From NCBI RefSeq assembly GCF_041380235.1, contig NZ_JBGIYY010000018.1, positions 32,545 through 96,544 on the forward strand: a stretch of DNA of 64,000 nt, read 5' to 3'. The notes beneath the pieces were generated by a model that was not told where the DNA came from, searched no databases, and worked only from the letters and a program-made list of their open reading frames with translations. Position 1 is the stretch's first letter. Every line of letters begins with the position of its first letter. This document shows positions 1 to 8,568 of the stretch, one piece after another. A program made the position numbers and the translations under genes. Source of the DNA: Glaciecola sp041380235. GTDB taxonomy: Bacteria > Pseudomonadota > Gammaproteobacteria > Enterobacterales > Alteromonadaceae.

Positions 1-66
1 GGCGTTTTTTTATGTTCGCAGTTCACAAAATTAAAAGGCAGTTGAAAGTCTCAGACCCTTTCCAAC

Positions 67-900
67 CTAGCTGCTTTTGGATACTAAATATTCACTTATT
101 TTATGAATCAGCGACGACGGTAAGAACCGTTGTGAGTAGTACACCATTTTTGCTTGTTTACCCGGAATGATAAGTGATTTTCGCTTCTCGAGGCCTTGAA
201 TGATTTGTCTGCAAGCATCACTCGGGTCTAAGGTGCCAGCCATATTCTTCAATGCTCTTGTGGCGGGGTGAATAGTCTTAGCTTCAGTCTGCACCATCGG
301 CGTATCTATTGTTGGCGGACAGATTAAGCTAACGTCGATGCCTAAGGGTTTTAATTCAAACTGCAGGGCCTTACCTAATCCAATAACTGCGTATTTAGAT
401 GCACCATAGGCAGAGTACCCATAAACGCCGCTAAAACCGGCCATGGAAGCGACTAAGGCCAATTGTGCACCATTGTCTAGGTGCGGAATGACCGCCGCAA
501 CAAGGTTACGAGTGCCGATCACGTTGACATCAATAACGTGCTGGAATTCGTCGTTTGATATATGCATGAAGGGTTTTGATACCAAAATACCGGCGCAGTG
601 AATACAAACATCAATTTGGCCGAATTTGCGCACTGCAAAATCGAGTTGCTGCTTGAGTGTGGAAGGTTCACAAATGTCGGCATGCAAAAAGCTCACTTTT
701 TGCTGCATGCTTGCCTCATTCTGCAAGGCTTGCTGAAATTCCACGTCAGCTCTAATATCGATTAATAAGAGGCTAAAGCCTTTTGCCAGATATTGCTTAG
801 CTAACTCTTTGCCGAGCCCGCTAGCATAGCCTGTAATTAAAACTGATGAAGAAATAGTGCACCTGCTTACTATTGAACCCAGAGTTGGGTAAGAAACCAT
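67..900 (-). CDS. SDR family NAD(P)-dependent oxidoreductase
   Basis: Classical short-chain dehydrogenase/reductase of 277 residues, the usual length for the family. A Rossmann nucleotide-binding motif TGYASGLG lies at residues 23-30, a CAG motif (in place of NAG) at 102-104, Asn126 in helix 4, and the catalytic Ser152-Tyr165-Lys169 with YGASK at 165-169. The acidic Asp48 at the end of strand 2 favours NAD(H) over NADP(H) by family rules. The N-terminal 18 residues before the Rossmann fold are longer than usual, so the true start could be internal, but no better start codon is obvious. It is transcribed away from the patB-like gene and has no operon partner in the window. The substrate cannot be told from sequence. 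Confidence 0.88.
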   Translation of the reverse strand: MVSYPTLGSIVSRCTISSSVLITGYASGLGKELAKQYLAKGFSLLLIDIRADVEFQQALQNEASMQQKVSFLHADICEPSTLKQQLDFAVRKFGQIDVCIHCAGILVSKPFMHISNDEFQHVIDVNVIGTRNLVAAVIPHLDNGAQLALVASMAGFSGVYGYSAYGASKYAVIGLGKALQFELKPLGIDVSLICPPTIDTPMVQTEAKTIHPATRALKNMAGTLDPSDACRQIIQGLEKRKSLIIPGKQAKMVYYSQRFLPSSLIHKISEYLVSKSS

Positions 901-1125
901 CCAACGTTCATTTTAAACCAATTTAGGCTAAGTGTAGACATGTTTTACCGGACTATTTTTGGCATGACGTTCAGAAAATCATGTGGAACAGCTTAAACTC
1001 TCAGTTCAAAGTGTTACCATATTTGTCACCCGCGCGGCATTTACACTCGAGTAAGGCGTTTTAGGAGCCAATTGCCTTTAGTGTTTAGCCTAAGTATCTT
1101 ATTTTATTGATTATCATGGATTGCT

Positions 1126-2250
1126 ATGAATTTTGACCAAAAACCAGACCGCTCTTCCAGCTTTGCTTACAAGTGGGAAAAATATAAAGATACTGACGTG
1201 TTGCCTTGCTGGATTGCCGACACTGAATTTAGATGTGCCGAACCTATACTTGACGCGCTCAAACAGCGCGCAGAACATGGTCTATTAGGGTATACATTGC
1301 CCAAGCATCATCAACCGGCTCTGGATGCCATTGTGCATTGGTGCAAGCGCCAGTATCAGTGGGATATTCACCCGAGCTGGATTGTATGGACACCGGGCGT
1401 CGTGCCGGCCTTTAATATGGCGACTTTGGCGTTTTCGAATATAGGTGACGGCGTCATTGTACAGACCCCAAACTATCCGCCGCTTCTGGCCGCACCGGGT
1501 ATTAATCATCGCAAGCAGTTAGCTGTTCCGACAATGCTAAAAGAAGGCCGCTGGACGCTCGACCTTGAAGCGTTTGAGCAACAGGCAGCTAAGCCAAGCA
1601 CTACCTTGTTTATAATGTGTAACCCGATGAACCCGGCCGGCAGCGTGATGACCTTTGAAGAGCTTGATACTATCGCCGAGATTTGTCAGCGCCATAATGT
1701 CATGGTTTGCAGTGATGAGATCCACTGCGATTTGATTTTAGATGATTTACGTCATATTCCCGCGGGTAAACACCCTAGCTTAAAAGATAATTCAGTGACC
1801 TTGATGGCCGCCAGTAAAACTTTCAACGTTGCAGGTTTAGGTACTTCGTTTGCAATTATTCCTAGTGCTAAAGTGCGTTCAAGTTTTGTTGCAGCAGGGG
1901 CTGGCATAGTACCTTGGGTAAACGTAATGGGCCTTGAAGCAACCGCTACCGCTTTCACTAAATGCGACGAATGGTATCAAGCGCAATTGCGCTATTTACG
2001 CGACAACCGAGATTATTTAGTGCGAGCAATTAATCGTATTGAGGGCTTAACATGTGAAGCCCCACAGGCTACGTTTTTACTATGGGTTGATGCTAGCGCT
2101 CTACAGCTAGAAGATACACAGCGTTGGTGCGAAGAGCGTGGGGTAGGGCCATCGCAAGGTAAAGATTTTGGTGCGCCAGAATGTTTTAGAATAAACTTTG
2201 GATGTGCTCGCGAATATTTGGAGCAAATCGTCGCGAGGTTATCAGCATAA
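1126..2250 (+). CDS. patB: PatB/MalY-type aminotransferase, putative cystathionine beta-lyase (C-S lyase)
   Basis: Fold-type I PLP enzyme of 374 residues related to MalY/PatB C-S lyases, which cleave cystathionine and other cysteine S-conjugates to a thiol, pyruvate and ammonia. The N-terminal segment with FAYKWEKY and LPCWIADTEF is the substrate-loop region typical of this subfamily. SDEIHCDL carries the PLP-pyridine Asp, and the Schiff-base lysine is Lys231 in ASKTFNVAGLG. Asn-Pro motif CNPMNPAG is present. Ends 30 bp before an SRAP-family gene on the same strand, so the two may be co-transcribed. Acting as a true aminotransferase cannot be excluded, but the SKTFN motif supports the lyase group. 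Confidence 0.88.
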   Translation: MNFDQKPDRSSSFAYKWEKYKDTDVLPCWIADTEFRCAEPILDALKQRAEHGLLGYTLPKHHQPALDAIVHWCKRQYQWDIHPSWIVWTPGVVPAFNMATLAFSNIGDGVIVQTPNYPPLLAAPGINHRKQLAVPTMLKEGRWTLDLEAFEQQAAKPSTTLFIMCNPMNPAGSVMTFEELDTIAEICQRHNVMVCSDEIHCDLILDDLRHIPAGKHPSLKDNSVTLMAASKTFNVAGLGTSFAIIPSAKVRSSFVAAGAGIVPWVNVMGLEATATAFTKCDEWYQAQLRYLRDNRDYLVRAINRIEGLTCEAPQATFLLWVDASALQLEDTQRWCEERGVGPSQGKDFGAPECFRINFGCAREYLEQIVARLSA

Positions 2251-2280
2251 ATATATTTGGTTTTAGAGTCTGGCAGGTTT

Positions 2281-3018
2281 ATGTGCGGATATGTAGGGTA
2301 TAACAACAGCACTATTCAAGATAAACCGGATCTGTTCGGTGGCTTCGCACGTTTATTTCAGCAGCCCGGTAACTTTGACGCTTATCCAGCCTTTGGTGGC
2401 GATATCAATCGTAGGGTACCGCTTTTGATCCAAGAGCGCGGTGAAGATAAGTGGGTGAATGCCATTTGGTGGTTTGATGGTATGGTTGAAGACAAGCTTA
2501 CCTACTTAGGGAGCCGCACTAGTTTCAATGCCAGGAATTTAAACAGCCCATACTGGAAAGCTGCCTTGGAACATTCGAGAGGCTGCATCATTGCGAGTGA
2601 AATTGGTGAGTCGAAGTTGCTAGGGAAAACCAAGCATCAGTATCTGTTAAGCAGCGATGAGCCCTTTTTACTTGGCGCACTTTATCGCAAATTGGAAAAT
2701 GGTGACTATTGCTGCGCGGTCATTACCCGAGATGCCCATCCTAAAATGGCGCCTTATCATGATAAGGCTTTTCCATTGTTTTTACCCATACAAGAGACGT
2801 TCTTAAGAGATTGGCTATCGCCTCAGGTGCAGGCATCAGCGAGCATAGATGCCTTGCTTGCGCAGCCAAAATTATTTCCGACCTTGCGTGTGCAGCGCGT
2901 CAAAACTTACAAAGATAAACAGCCAATTGGACAGGTAAATGACGTTTTGCTGTCAGATCTTGTGCAACAAGAGGTCGAAAGCCCCCTTAGCCATGTCGGG
3001 CAGCAAAAACTTTTTTAA
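2281..3018 (+). CDS. Divergent SRAP-domain protein (HMCES/YedK-like abasic-site DNA-protein crosslinker)
   Basis: SRAP proteins use Cys2, exposed by removal of Met1, to form a thiazolidine crosslink with abasic sites in single-stranded DNA. The ATG at 2281 gives Met-Cys-Gly at the N-terminus, which fixes the start even though an upstream in-frame start exists; GGCAGG precedes it. Other expected residues are Asn83 in FNARN, a glutamate at Glu110 (or Glu107) after GCIIASE, and His160 in MAPYHDKAFPLFL, matching the Cys-Asn-Glu-His set of YedK. The protein is 245 residues. The central motif is unusual: the standard NARSE is NARNL and the standard GFYEW is replaced by IGES, so this is a distant member. 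It follows patB by 30 bp. Confidence 0.75.
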   Translation: MCGYVGYNNSTIQDKPDLFGGFARLFQQPGNFDAYPAFGGDINRRVPLLIQERGEDKWVNAIWWFDGMVEDKLTYLGSRTSFNARNLNSPYWKAALEHSRGCIIASEIGESKLLGKTKHQYLLSSDEPFLLGALYRKLENGDYCCAVITRDAHPKMAPYHDKAFPLFLPIQETFLRDWLSPQVQASASIDALLAQPKLFPTLRVQRVKTYKDKQPIGQVNDVLLSDLVQQEVESPLSHVGQQKLF

Positions 3019-3166
3019 GTATTTAAACAATATAAACAAGCACTTATGCTTTTTCGGGGCGCTTCTTTTTTGCATTTAAAGATTGTTTTGTCAGTAGCGA
3101 CAGAATAGGTGTAGTATTTGCTACATGTTGGTAGTCTTTATCTGTGATGAATAAAAAAAGCAACCA

Positions 3167-3976
3167 GTGCTAAAACATATCCTTAACGTATTTATTTTAG
3201 GCATCGCGCTGCAATCTTCAGTGTTGGCTCAGTCACCTTCACAAATTGCGATCATATTAGACGATGTAGGCGCGAAGGCATCGGACATTAAAGCCTTTGA
3301 TTTGCCAAAATCGGTTACCTTCTCAATTTTGCCCCATACTAATTTCTCTACACCGTTTTCGTTTAAAGCTGCACAGCAAAATCGAGAGGTCATGCTGCAT
3401 ATGCCGATGGAGTCGCTAAATGGCGAAGCATTGGGTGTTGGACCATTGCTCTCTTCAATGTATCCACAGCAATTGCAGAGTGCGTTGTTTGCCGCTTTAG
3501 GAACGGTTCCGCATGCAGTCGGCGTGAACAATCATATGGGCAGCAAACTCACGCAAATGACTCTGCCGATGCAAACCGTTATGAAAACACTGGCAAATAA
3601 CAACATGTTCTTTGTCGATAGCCGTACAACTAGATTTTCTAAAGCGAATCTTATTGCTGATGAATTTGGGGTAACGGCTGCGACCAGACACATATTTTTA
3701 GATCATGAACAAAACGAAGACTTTATAAAGCAGCAGTTTGCTAAGCTGATAAAACGTGCCCGCAAGAATGGAAAGGCCATTGGCATTGGCCATCCTTATC
3801 CACTGACACTAGCGTATTTGCGCGATGCCATACAAAATTTGCCACCGGACATAGAAGTTATCACCGTAAGTGAGTACTTACGAGAAACCGATAAATTTCG
3901 AATTAACCCACACCTTGTTCACGCTAACTCCCTTGCGGCATCTGAGTATGTCATTGAAGCTAGCGCACCTCGCTAG
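3167..3976 (+). CDS. yibQ: Divergent polysaccharide deacetylase family protein (YibQ/DUF610)
   Basis: Periplasmic NodB-fold protein of the YibQ family, whose members lie next to envC-type murein hydrolase activators in many gammaproteobacteria. Here it stands alone. A GTG start is used: the upstream ATG at 3147 is out of frame and stops after eight codons. Residues 1-21 form a signal peptide ending in SSVLA-Q. The core has IAIILDDVG (the Asp-Asp that replaces the metal site entry), LPHTNFS, MLHMPMES, and GVNNHMGSKLT, all typical. The 269-residue length fits the family. The enzymatic activity of YibQ proteins is not settled; a role in peptidoglycan remodelling is inferred from family context. 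Confidence 0.85.
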   Translation: MLKHILNVFILGIALQSSVLAQSPSQIAIILDDVGAKASDIKAFDLPKSVTFSILPHTNFSTPFSFKAAQQNREVMLHMPMESLNGEALGVGPLLSSMYPQQLQSALFAALGTVPHAVGVNNHMGSKLTQMTLPMQTVMKTLANNNMFFVDSRTTRFSKANLIADEFGVTAATRHIFLDHEQNEDFIKQQFAKLIKRARKNGKAIGIGHPYPLTLAYLRDAIQNLPPDIEVITVSEYLRETDKFRINPHLVHANSLAASEYVIEASAPR

Positions 3977-4023
3977 CGGACTATTTAAGAATTATGGATA
4001 ATAGTGTTTTCATTACCGATGTG

Positions 4024-4048
4024 TTTAATGTTATACTATTACATTAAA
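4024..4048. promoter_or_regulatory. Zur-like operator palindrome upstream of the MerC-domain gene
   Basis: A 25-base inverted repeat centred on C4036. The left arm is TTTAATGTTATA (4024-4035) and the right arm TATTACATTAAA (4037-4048), pairing at 11 of 12 positions. The core closely follows the gammaproteobacterial Zur consensus (TGTTATA-n-TATAACA). It lies 151-175 bases ahead of the chosen ATG of the MerC-type gene. Zur represses zinc uptake genes when zinc is plentiful, so zinc-responsive control is inferred. No zur gene is in the window. Confidence 0.65.
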
Positions 4049-4198
4049 TCGATTGGCTAATGCAATATATCCAATGTGTTCAGTGCTAACACTGGTGTAA
4101 ATCGATACAGACCTTACGCAAACAATTAATTTATTCAGGTGCATCAATTGCAAACAAAGACTTCTGATATCATCGTTGACTCTAATGAGCAAGAGACC

Positions 4199-4588
4199 AT
4201 GATAGAAACGCCACCGCTAAACAATCGGGTACTCGATAAATTAGGTGTATGGGTGTCAGCAATGTGTGCTTTGCATTGTATTATGTTGCCAATACTGATC
4301 CCCGCCATTCCTCTATTAGCCTCATCATTTGTCGCTCAAGGTTGGTTTGAAGGCAGTATATTGACCATTTCTATTATCGTTGGTTTTGCTGCACTTTTAA
4401 TTGGTTTTAAGCAATATCACAGACAAATTTATCCTATCTATTCTTTGAGTTTAGGTGCGCTGATTTATTGGAATAAAGATATTTTCGGCGAAGCCTATGA
4501 ACCGTTCACGATTGCTATTGGTGCAGGGTTTATTATTGCTGCCCACCTCATCAACTTAAAGCTTTGCCGGCAGTGCAAATCCTGCTGA
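4199..4588 (+). CDS. MerC-domain inner-membrane protein
   Basis: Small membrane protein of the MerC family, which in mer operons moves Hg(II) across the inner membrane but also occurs widely outside mer operons without a known substrate. Four hydrophobic segments are visible. The metal-type cysteines are in segment 1 (MCALHCIMLP, a CxxxC pair) and at the C-terminus (LCRQCKSC, two CxxC-type pairs). The ATG at 4199 has a purine-rich GAGA ahead of it and leaves a short cytoplasmic lead; an in-frame GTG at 4139 would add 20 polar residues. No merR, merA, merT or merP lies nearby. The Zur-like palindrome upstream suggests zinc homeostasis rather than mercury resistance; this is inference. Confidence 0.8.
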   Translation: MIETPPLNNRVLDKLGVWVSAMCALHCIMLPILIPAIPLLASSFVAQGWFEGSILTISIIVGFAALLIGFKQYHRQIYPIYSLSLGALIYWNKDIFGEAYEPFTIAIGAGFIIAAHLINLKLCRQCKSC

Positions 4589-4615
4589 GTCCTAGCATGC
4601 CTCGGCATCGACAAG

Positions 4616-5353
4616 TTAAAGCTGACAATTCAGATTTTTTTCAATAACCTGTTCGGCCCAACTTACGTCGTCACAAAATATTCCATCAACTCTCATATCT
4701 ATGAGCCTTAATAGCAGGTCTTCGTGGTTAACGGTATAGCACCACACATCAAGATAGTTCTGTTTGGCATGAGCTACGAACTCAGCGTCCACTAAATCAG
4801 CATCTATTGCCGCAATATCAGCCTGCATATCTACGGCATATTGTGCTTTGGATATCGGTAAATGACCTATTAAAGCCGCAAATTTTAGTGTGTTGGACAG
4901 AGGTGTGTCTCGGAATTTAGCTTTTATATTCTGCAGCATAGGATGGTCAAAGGATGAAAGCACGATGTCTAATTCGTCATGATCACCTTCATATTGCCTG
5001 ACTAACTCGCAAAGTTGATCAACAAAAAGCCCCGCGTTATCGATCCTTTTTAACTCCAAATTTAACATTAGCCGCCCAGCGGTAAGTTTAAACACGTCCT
5101 GCAGCTTGGGGATCTTATGTTCGCTACCTTTTATTCTTAGGCCTTCAATGGTTTGCATGCTTGTGGTGGCAAGTGCACCGTCATTACCTGTGAGTTTATG
5201 CAGGTAAAAGTCATGGAAAATAATAAAGGTGTTTTCTACTTGATGCACATCACACTCAAGCGCTCTTGCGCCGGCTTGAATGGCTTTTTCAAATGCAATA
5301 ACGGTATTTTCAGGAAAGTGGGCACTGAGGCCCCGATGGGCTATTGCGAGCAT
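4616..5353 (-). CDS. ugpQ: Glycerophosphodiester phosphodiesterase
   Basis: Cytoplasmic GDPD of 245 residues with no signal peptide, the size of UgpQ. It hydrolyses deacylated phospholipid diesters to glycerol 3-phosphate and an alcohol. The TIM-barrel signatures are in order: AHRGLSAHFPENT at residues 5-17, the metal ligands ECDVHQ near 39-44, and the catalytic second His in FHDFYLHKLTG near 52-62. NLELK and the C-terminal WCYTVN are also typical. The first 13 bases overlap the end of the upstream EamA transporter gene, and AAGG sits seven bases before the ATG inside that gene, so the two are translated from one message. Confidence 0.93.
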   Translation of the reverse strand: MLAIAHRGLSAHFPENTVIAFEKAIQAGARALECDVHQVENTFIIFHDFYLHKLTGNDGALATTSMQTIEGLRIKGSEHKIPKLQDVFKLTAGRLMLNLELKRIDNAGLFVDQLCELVRQYEGDHDELDIVLSSFDHPMLQNIKAKFRDTPLSNTLKFAALIGHLPISKAQYAVDMQADIAAIDADLVDAEFVAHAKQNYLDVWCYTVNHEDLLLRLIDMRVDGIFCDDVSWAEQVIEKNLNCQL

Positions 5354-6237
5354 TCTTTGGCCTTATGATTGAGTCGATGTGTATTCACAGTCTCGTATAC
5401 TGCAGCGGATATCACAAGTACGCCCCCCACTAATGTTTGCCATGTTGGTGATTCATTCAACATGATGATTGCAAATACCACTCCGTAAAAGGGCTGCATG
5501 CAGGCTACCAGTGAGAATGTCTTCGCGCGCAGGTGTTTTAGTGAGGCGGCAACTAAAGCGTGGGGGAGTGCGGTGAACACCGTTCCGAGCAACAATAAAA
5601 GCAATCCTGTGTGCAGATCAAAAGCGGCTGCTGTGGTGAAAAAATCATCGGATATAAACCAGATTAAACAAGGGCAAATAATGGCAATTTGATAAGCCAT
5701 GGCCTTTGCTCCGCTATATTGGCAAAAGTATTGGCGGTGTAGCAGATTTCTAATGGCATACAAAAAAGCAGAGAACACGCCAATGACAACACCTAGAGTA
5801 ATGTCGTTCTCTAAAGACACATCGGGCACAATCATAAATATGCCCACTAGCACCACTAAGGCACTGGCCACGTCTTGCCAGACTAATCGTATTTTTTCAA
5901 AAAAGGGTTCGAGTAATACCGTAATAACCGGAAAAGTAAACAGTGCTATGATGCCTACCGAAACAGAAGAATACTGCATCGCAGCAAAATAGGTTACCCA
6001 ATGCACCGCCATGATTACGCCCAGGCCCATAGCAATCAGATAATCTTTTTGACTATTGAGTCTTAATGATTCGCCGCTCAGTTTAACGACTAAAAACAGT
6101 ACGATGCAGGCCGGTAAGGACCTGCCAAAAGTAATGTCTAGAGCAGACAAGTTGATGAGCTTAGCAAATAGCGCAGTACCGCCAAGTAACATGACGGTAA
6201 GGTGCAGGTTAATAAGGCTTTTCTTAACCGGATCCAT
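5341..6237 (-). CDS. EamA/DMT-family transporter
   Basis: Inner-membrane protein of 298 residues with about ten hydrophobic segments arranged as two EamA repeats, each beginning near residues 10 and 150 (IGVFSAFLYAIRNLLHRQ opens the second). This family exports or exchanges amino acids, nucleobases and other small metabolites; no substrate is evident. The second half keeps a conserved loop before the last two segments (MQPFYGVVFAIIMLNESPT), as in RhaT/YdcZ-like DMT proteins. It overlaps ugpQ by 13 bases and starts 35 bases after the end of psd on the same strand, so psd, this gene and ugpQ may share a transcript. Confidence 0.9.
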   Translation of the reverse strand: MDPVKKSLINLHLTVMLLGGTALFAKLINLSALDITFGRSLPACIVLFLVVKLSGESLRLNSQKDYLIAMGLGVIMAVHWVTYFAAMQYSSVSVGIIALFTFPVITVLLEPFFEKIRLVWQDVASALVVLVGIFMIVPDVSLENDITLGVVIGVFSAFLYAIRNLLHRQYFCQYSGAKAMAYQIAIICPCLIWFISDDFFTTAAAFDLHTGLLLLLLGTVFTALPHALVAASLKHLRAKTFSLVACMQPFYGVVFAIIMLNESPTWQTLVGGVLVISAAVYETVNTHRLNHKAKECSQ

Positions 6238-6271
6238 TAGGCGACTTTACTGTATAAACGGTTGCTCACGC

Positions 6272-7120
6272 TTACGCTTGATTCGCTAATACTTTCCCGA
6301 GACGGGTGATCATTCCTGCGTACATATCTTCAAATTCAATTTTACCGGGCTCAAAACAGAGCACGATGGTAGAGCCGAGCTTAAATCTGCCCATTTCTTG
6401 GCCCTTGGCGAGCTTAACTTCGGCGTCGTCTTGCTGCCAATGTTGAACATACTTACCAGCCGGTGGCGTAATATTGCCCGCCCACACAGTTTCGATACTG
6501 GCAACGACGGTTGCGCCTACCAACACCAATGCCATTTTACCGTAAGGCGTATCAAACAGAGTCACCACGCGTTCGTTGCGAGCGAACAAACCAGGAACAT
6601 TTTGTGCCGTTAGTGGATTCACAGAAAACAGTTCACCTGGCACATGTAAGGTATCGGTTAGCGTGCCATCAACTGGCATATGAATGCGGTGATAGTCTTT
6701 TGGTGCGAGGTAAATCGTAGCAAATTTACCGCCTTTAAACGGCACCGCCAGCTCTGGTTTTCCGCCGAGCAAGGTAGTTAAGCTAAAATCATGACCTTTT
6801 GCTTGAAATATGCGATCGCCGGTGATGTCGCCAAACTGACTGACGCTGCCGTCTACAGGATGACAAAGCTGAGTATCGTTAGCTTCGATTGGACGTATAC
6901 CGTCTTTTAGCGGGCGCGTGAAAAATTCATTGAATGTTTTGTAGGCACTTGGGTTTTCATAAAGCGCTTCTTTCATATTAATATCAAATGCTTTGATAAA
7001 GGTTTTGATTAAAAACTGTGTAATGGCACCTAGATCTCGGGATGCAAGCGCTCCGAGGAAGCGAGAAAGAAGATGTTTAGGTAATATGTATTGGCTTTTT
7101 ACTTTGATCCAATCTAGCAC
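6272..7120 (-). CDS. psd: Phosphatidylserine decarboxylase proenzyme
   Basis: Makes phosphatidylethanolamine from phosphatidylserine at the inner membrane. The proenzyme cleaves itself at an LGST motif, found at residues 248-251, turning Ser250 into the pyruvoyl group. Other conserved blocks are FNEFFTRPLKDGIRPI, HPVDGSVSQFG (catalytic Asp-His region), PKDYHRIHMPVDG and VLVGATVVASIETVW. A GTG start at 7120 is chosen because GGGAG lies seven bases before it and the protein then begins like known Psd (LDWIKV-QYILPKHLLSRF); a TTG at 7138 would add six residues. rsgA ends 78 bases upstream on the same strand, the usual rsgA-psd order. Confidence 0.95.
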   Translation of the reverse strand: MLDWIKVKSQYILPKHLLSRFLGALASRDLGAITQFLIKTFIKAFDINMKEALYENPSAYKTFNEFFTRPLKDGIRPIEANDTQLCHPVDGSVSQFGDITGDRIFQAKGHDFSLTTLLGGKPELAVPFKGGKFATIYLAPKDYHRIHMPVDGTLTDTLHVPGELFSVNPLTAQNVPGLFARNERVVTLFDTPYGKMALVLVGATVVASIETVWAGNITPPAGKYVQHWQQDDAEVKLAKGQEMGRFKLGSTIVLCFEPGKIEFEDMYAGMITRLGKVLANQA

Positions 7121-7198
7121 GTGTGAGCTCCCAGTCAATTATCGCGCTATTGTACAATAGACAGCAAAAATAAGAACGTATTAAACGCTTATGAGTCA

Positions 7199-8224
7199 TC
7201 ATCCTTTGGCATAAGTGGGTTTTTGCTGACCTAGTGTGTCAATGATTTTTAGGTAGCTCAGATAGCGAGCGTTATCGACATCTCCCTTCGTAATGGCGTC
7301 GGTGATTAAGCATCCGGGATCACCGCGATGTTTGCAGTCAGAGAATTTGCAGCCGCCAAGGTAGTCTCTAAACTCAATAAAGCCATTGGTGATAGCCTCT
7401 GCGCTTAAATGCCATAAGCCAAATTCTCTGACGCCCGGGGAATCGATTAATTCTCCGCCCTGCGCAAAATGTAGGAGTTTTGAGGCCGTTGTTGTGTGTT
7501 TTCCTAAGCCCGAGTTATCAGATATTTCTCCGACGGGTTCGGCGGCATCAGGCAGTAAACGATTAATAATACTCGATTTTCCAACACCGCTTTGACCTAC
7601 AAAGACGCTAACTTTGTCGATAAGGTATTCACTTAGAGCAGCGAGACCTTGGTCAGTTTCGCAGCTTACTAGAATAACTTTGTAGCCTATTTTCTCATAT
7701 ATTGAGAGGCTTTTTTTGACTTCAACTAGTTCTTGGGCGCTCAGTAACTCGACCTTATTGATAACCAGTACGGGAGTGATCTGTGCATGCTCACAGGCCA
7801 CTAGATAGCGGTCTATAATATGGTTGGAAAGGGTTGGCACAATTGCACTTACCACAATAATTTGATCGATATTGGCTGCGATTGGCTTTACACCGTCATA
7901 AAAATCGGGACGTGTTAAGGTCGACTTTCTATCAAGTACAACCTCTATAATACCGCGATCACGGCTGTCAGTTGATTCGCTGGGTCGAAATAACACATGA
8001 TCACCACATACCACTGAACTGACGGTACGTCTTATGTAGCATCTGTGATTAAGGTGTTGATCGTCTTCAACAATGGCGTGCTTGCCAAATCGGCTAATCA
8101 CTCTTCCTGATACCTGCTCACCGAAGTGCTCAAAAGACGCCTGCTTATCACCGTCGATTTGTTTATGGCGATTACGCATTACCTGACGGGTTTGGTTTTT
8201 TGAAAGTTTTGGTTTTTTAGCCAC
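7199..8224 (-). CDS. rsgA: Small ribosomal subunit biogenesis GTPase RsgA
   Basis: Circularly permuted GTPase that matures the 30S subunit. An N-terminal OB fold (GRVISRFGKHAIVE and HRCYIRRT) is followed by the permuted GTPase motifs in order G4 (VINKVEL), G1 (GQSGVGKSS) and G3 (DSPGVREFG), then a C-terminal zinc knuckle with CKFSDCKHRGDPGC. The GTG start at 8224 gives the family N-terminus (AKKPKLSKNQTRQV); the frame stays open to an ATG at 8320, which would add 32 residues not seen in homologues. Neither start has a strong ribosome binding site. Its usual neighbour orn is divergent at 8569. Confidence 0.94.
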   Translation of the reverse strand: MAKKPKLSKNQTRQVMRNRHKQIDGDKQASFEHFGEQVSGRVISRFGKHAIVEDDQHLNHRCYIRRTVSSVVCGDHVLFRPSESTDSRDRGIIEVVLDRKSTLTRPDFYDGVKPIAANIDQIIVVSAIVPTLSNHIIDRYLVACEHAQITPVLVINKVELLSAQELVEVKKSLSIYEKIGYKVILVSCETDQGLAALSEYLIDKVSVFVGQSGVGKSSIINRLLPDAAEPVGEISDNSGLGKHTTTASKLLHFAQGGELIDSPGVREFGLWHLSAEAITNGFIEFRDYLGGCKFSDCKHRGDPGCLITDAITKGDVDNARYLSYLKIIDTLGQQKPTYAKG

Positions 8225-8568
8225 GAGTCGCGCACACTGCCTATTGGTGAAAAGAGCTTTATAGCCTTTGGTCAAAAGGCTTAGATACTCAATCATACCT
8301 TTTTGCGCAAGGCCTTGCATCGCCTTTTACTTTGCCGATGAATCGACTGCCTCATAAGGTTTACTTGTTTGCACGTTTATAGATAGATTTTCCATTGTGA
8401 TGCTTTATTGTAGGTCAAGGGCCATTTGTTGATCATTCTTTTTATTAACACAGTGGAAACAACATGATACCTTTTGTATAGAGCGTTTAATTTAATCATA
8501 ATTGGCTGAGAAATATAACTTTTCGGCAAATGCTCTGTATCGACTGATAAATACACTCTGAGGTAAAC

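Noticed and set aside
923..1093. TTAGGCTAA (923-931) and TTAGCCTAA (1085-1093) inverted repeat between the SDR gene and patB
   Set aside because: Nine bases, 150 bases apart, in an AT-rich region; could arise by chance and forms no plausible structure.
7147..7160. Perfect 14-base palindrome CTATTGTACAATAG between psd and rsgA
   Set aside because: Too short for a terminator and no T-run; may simply be a -10-like element. No regulator family suggested.
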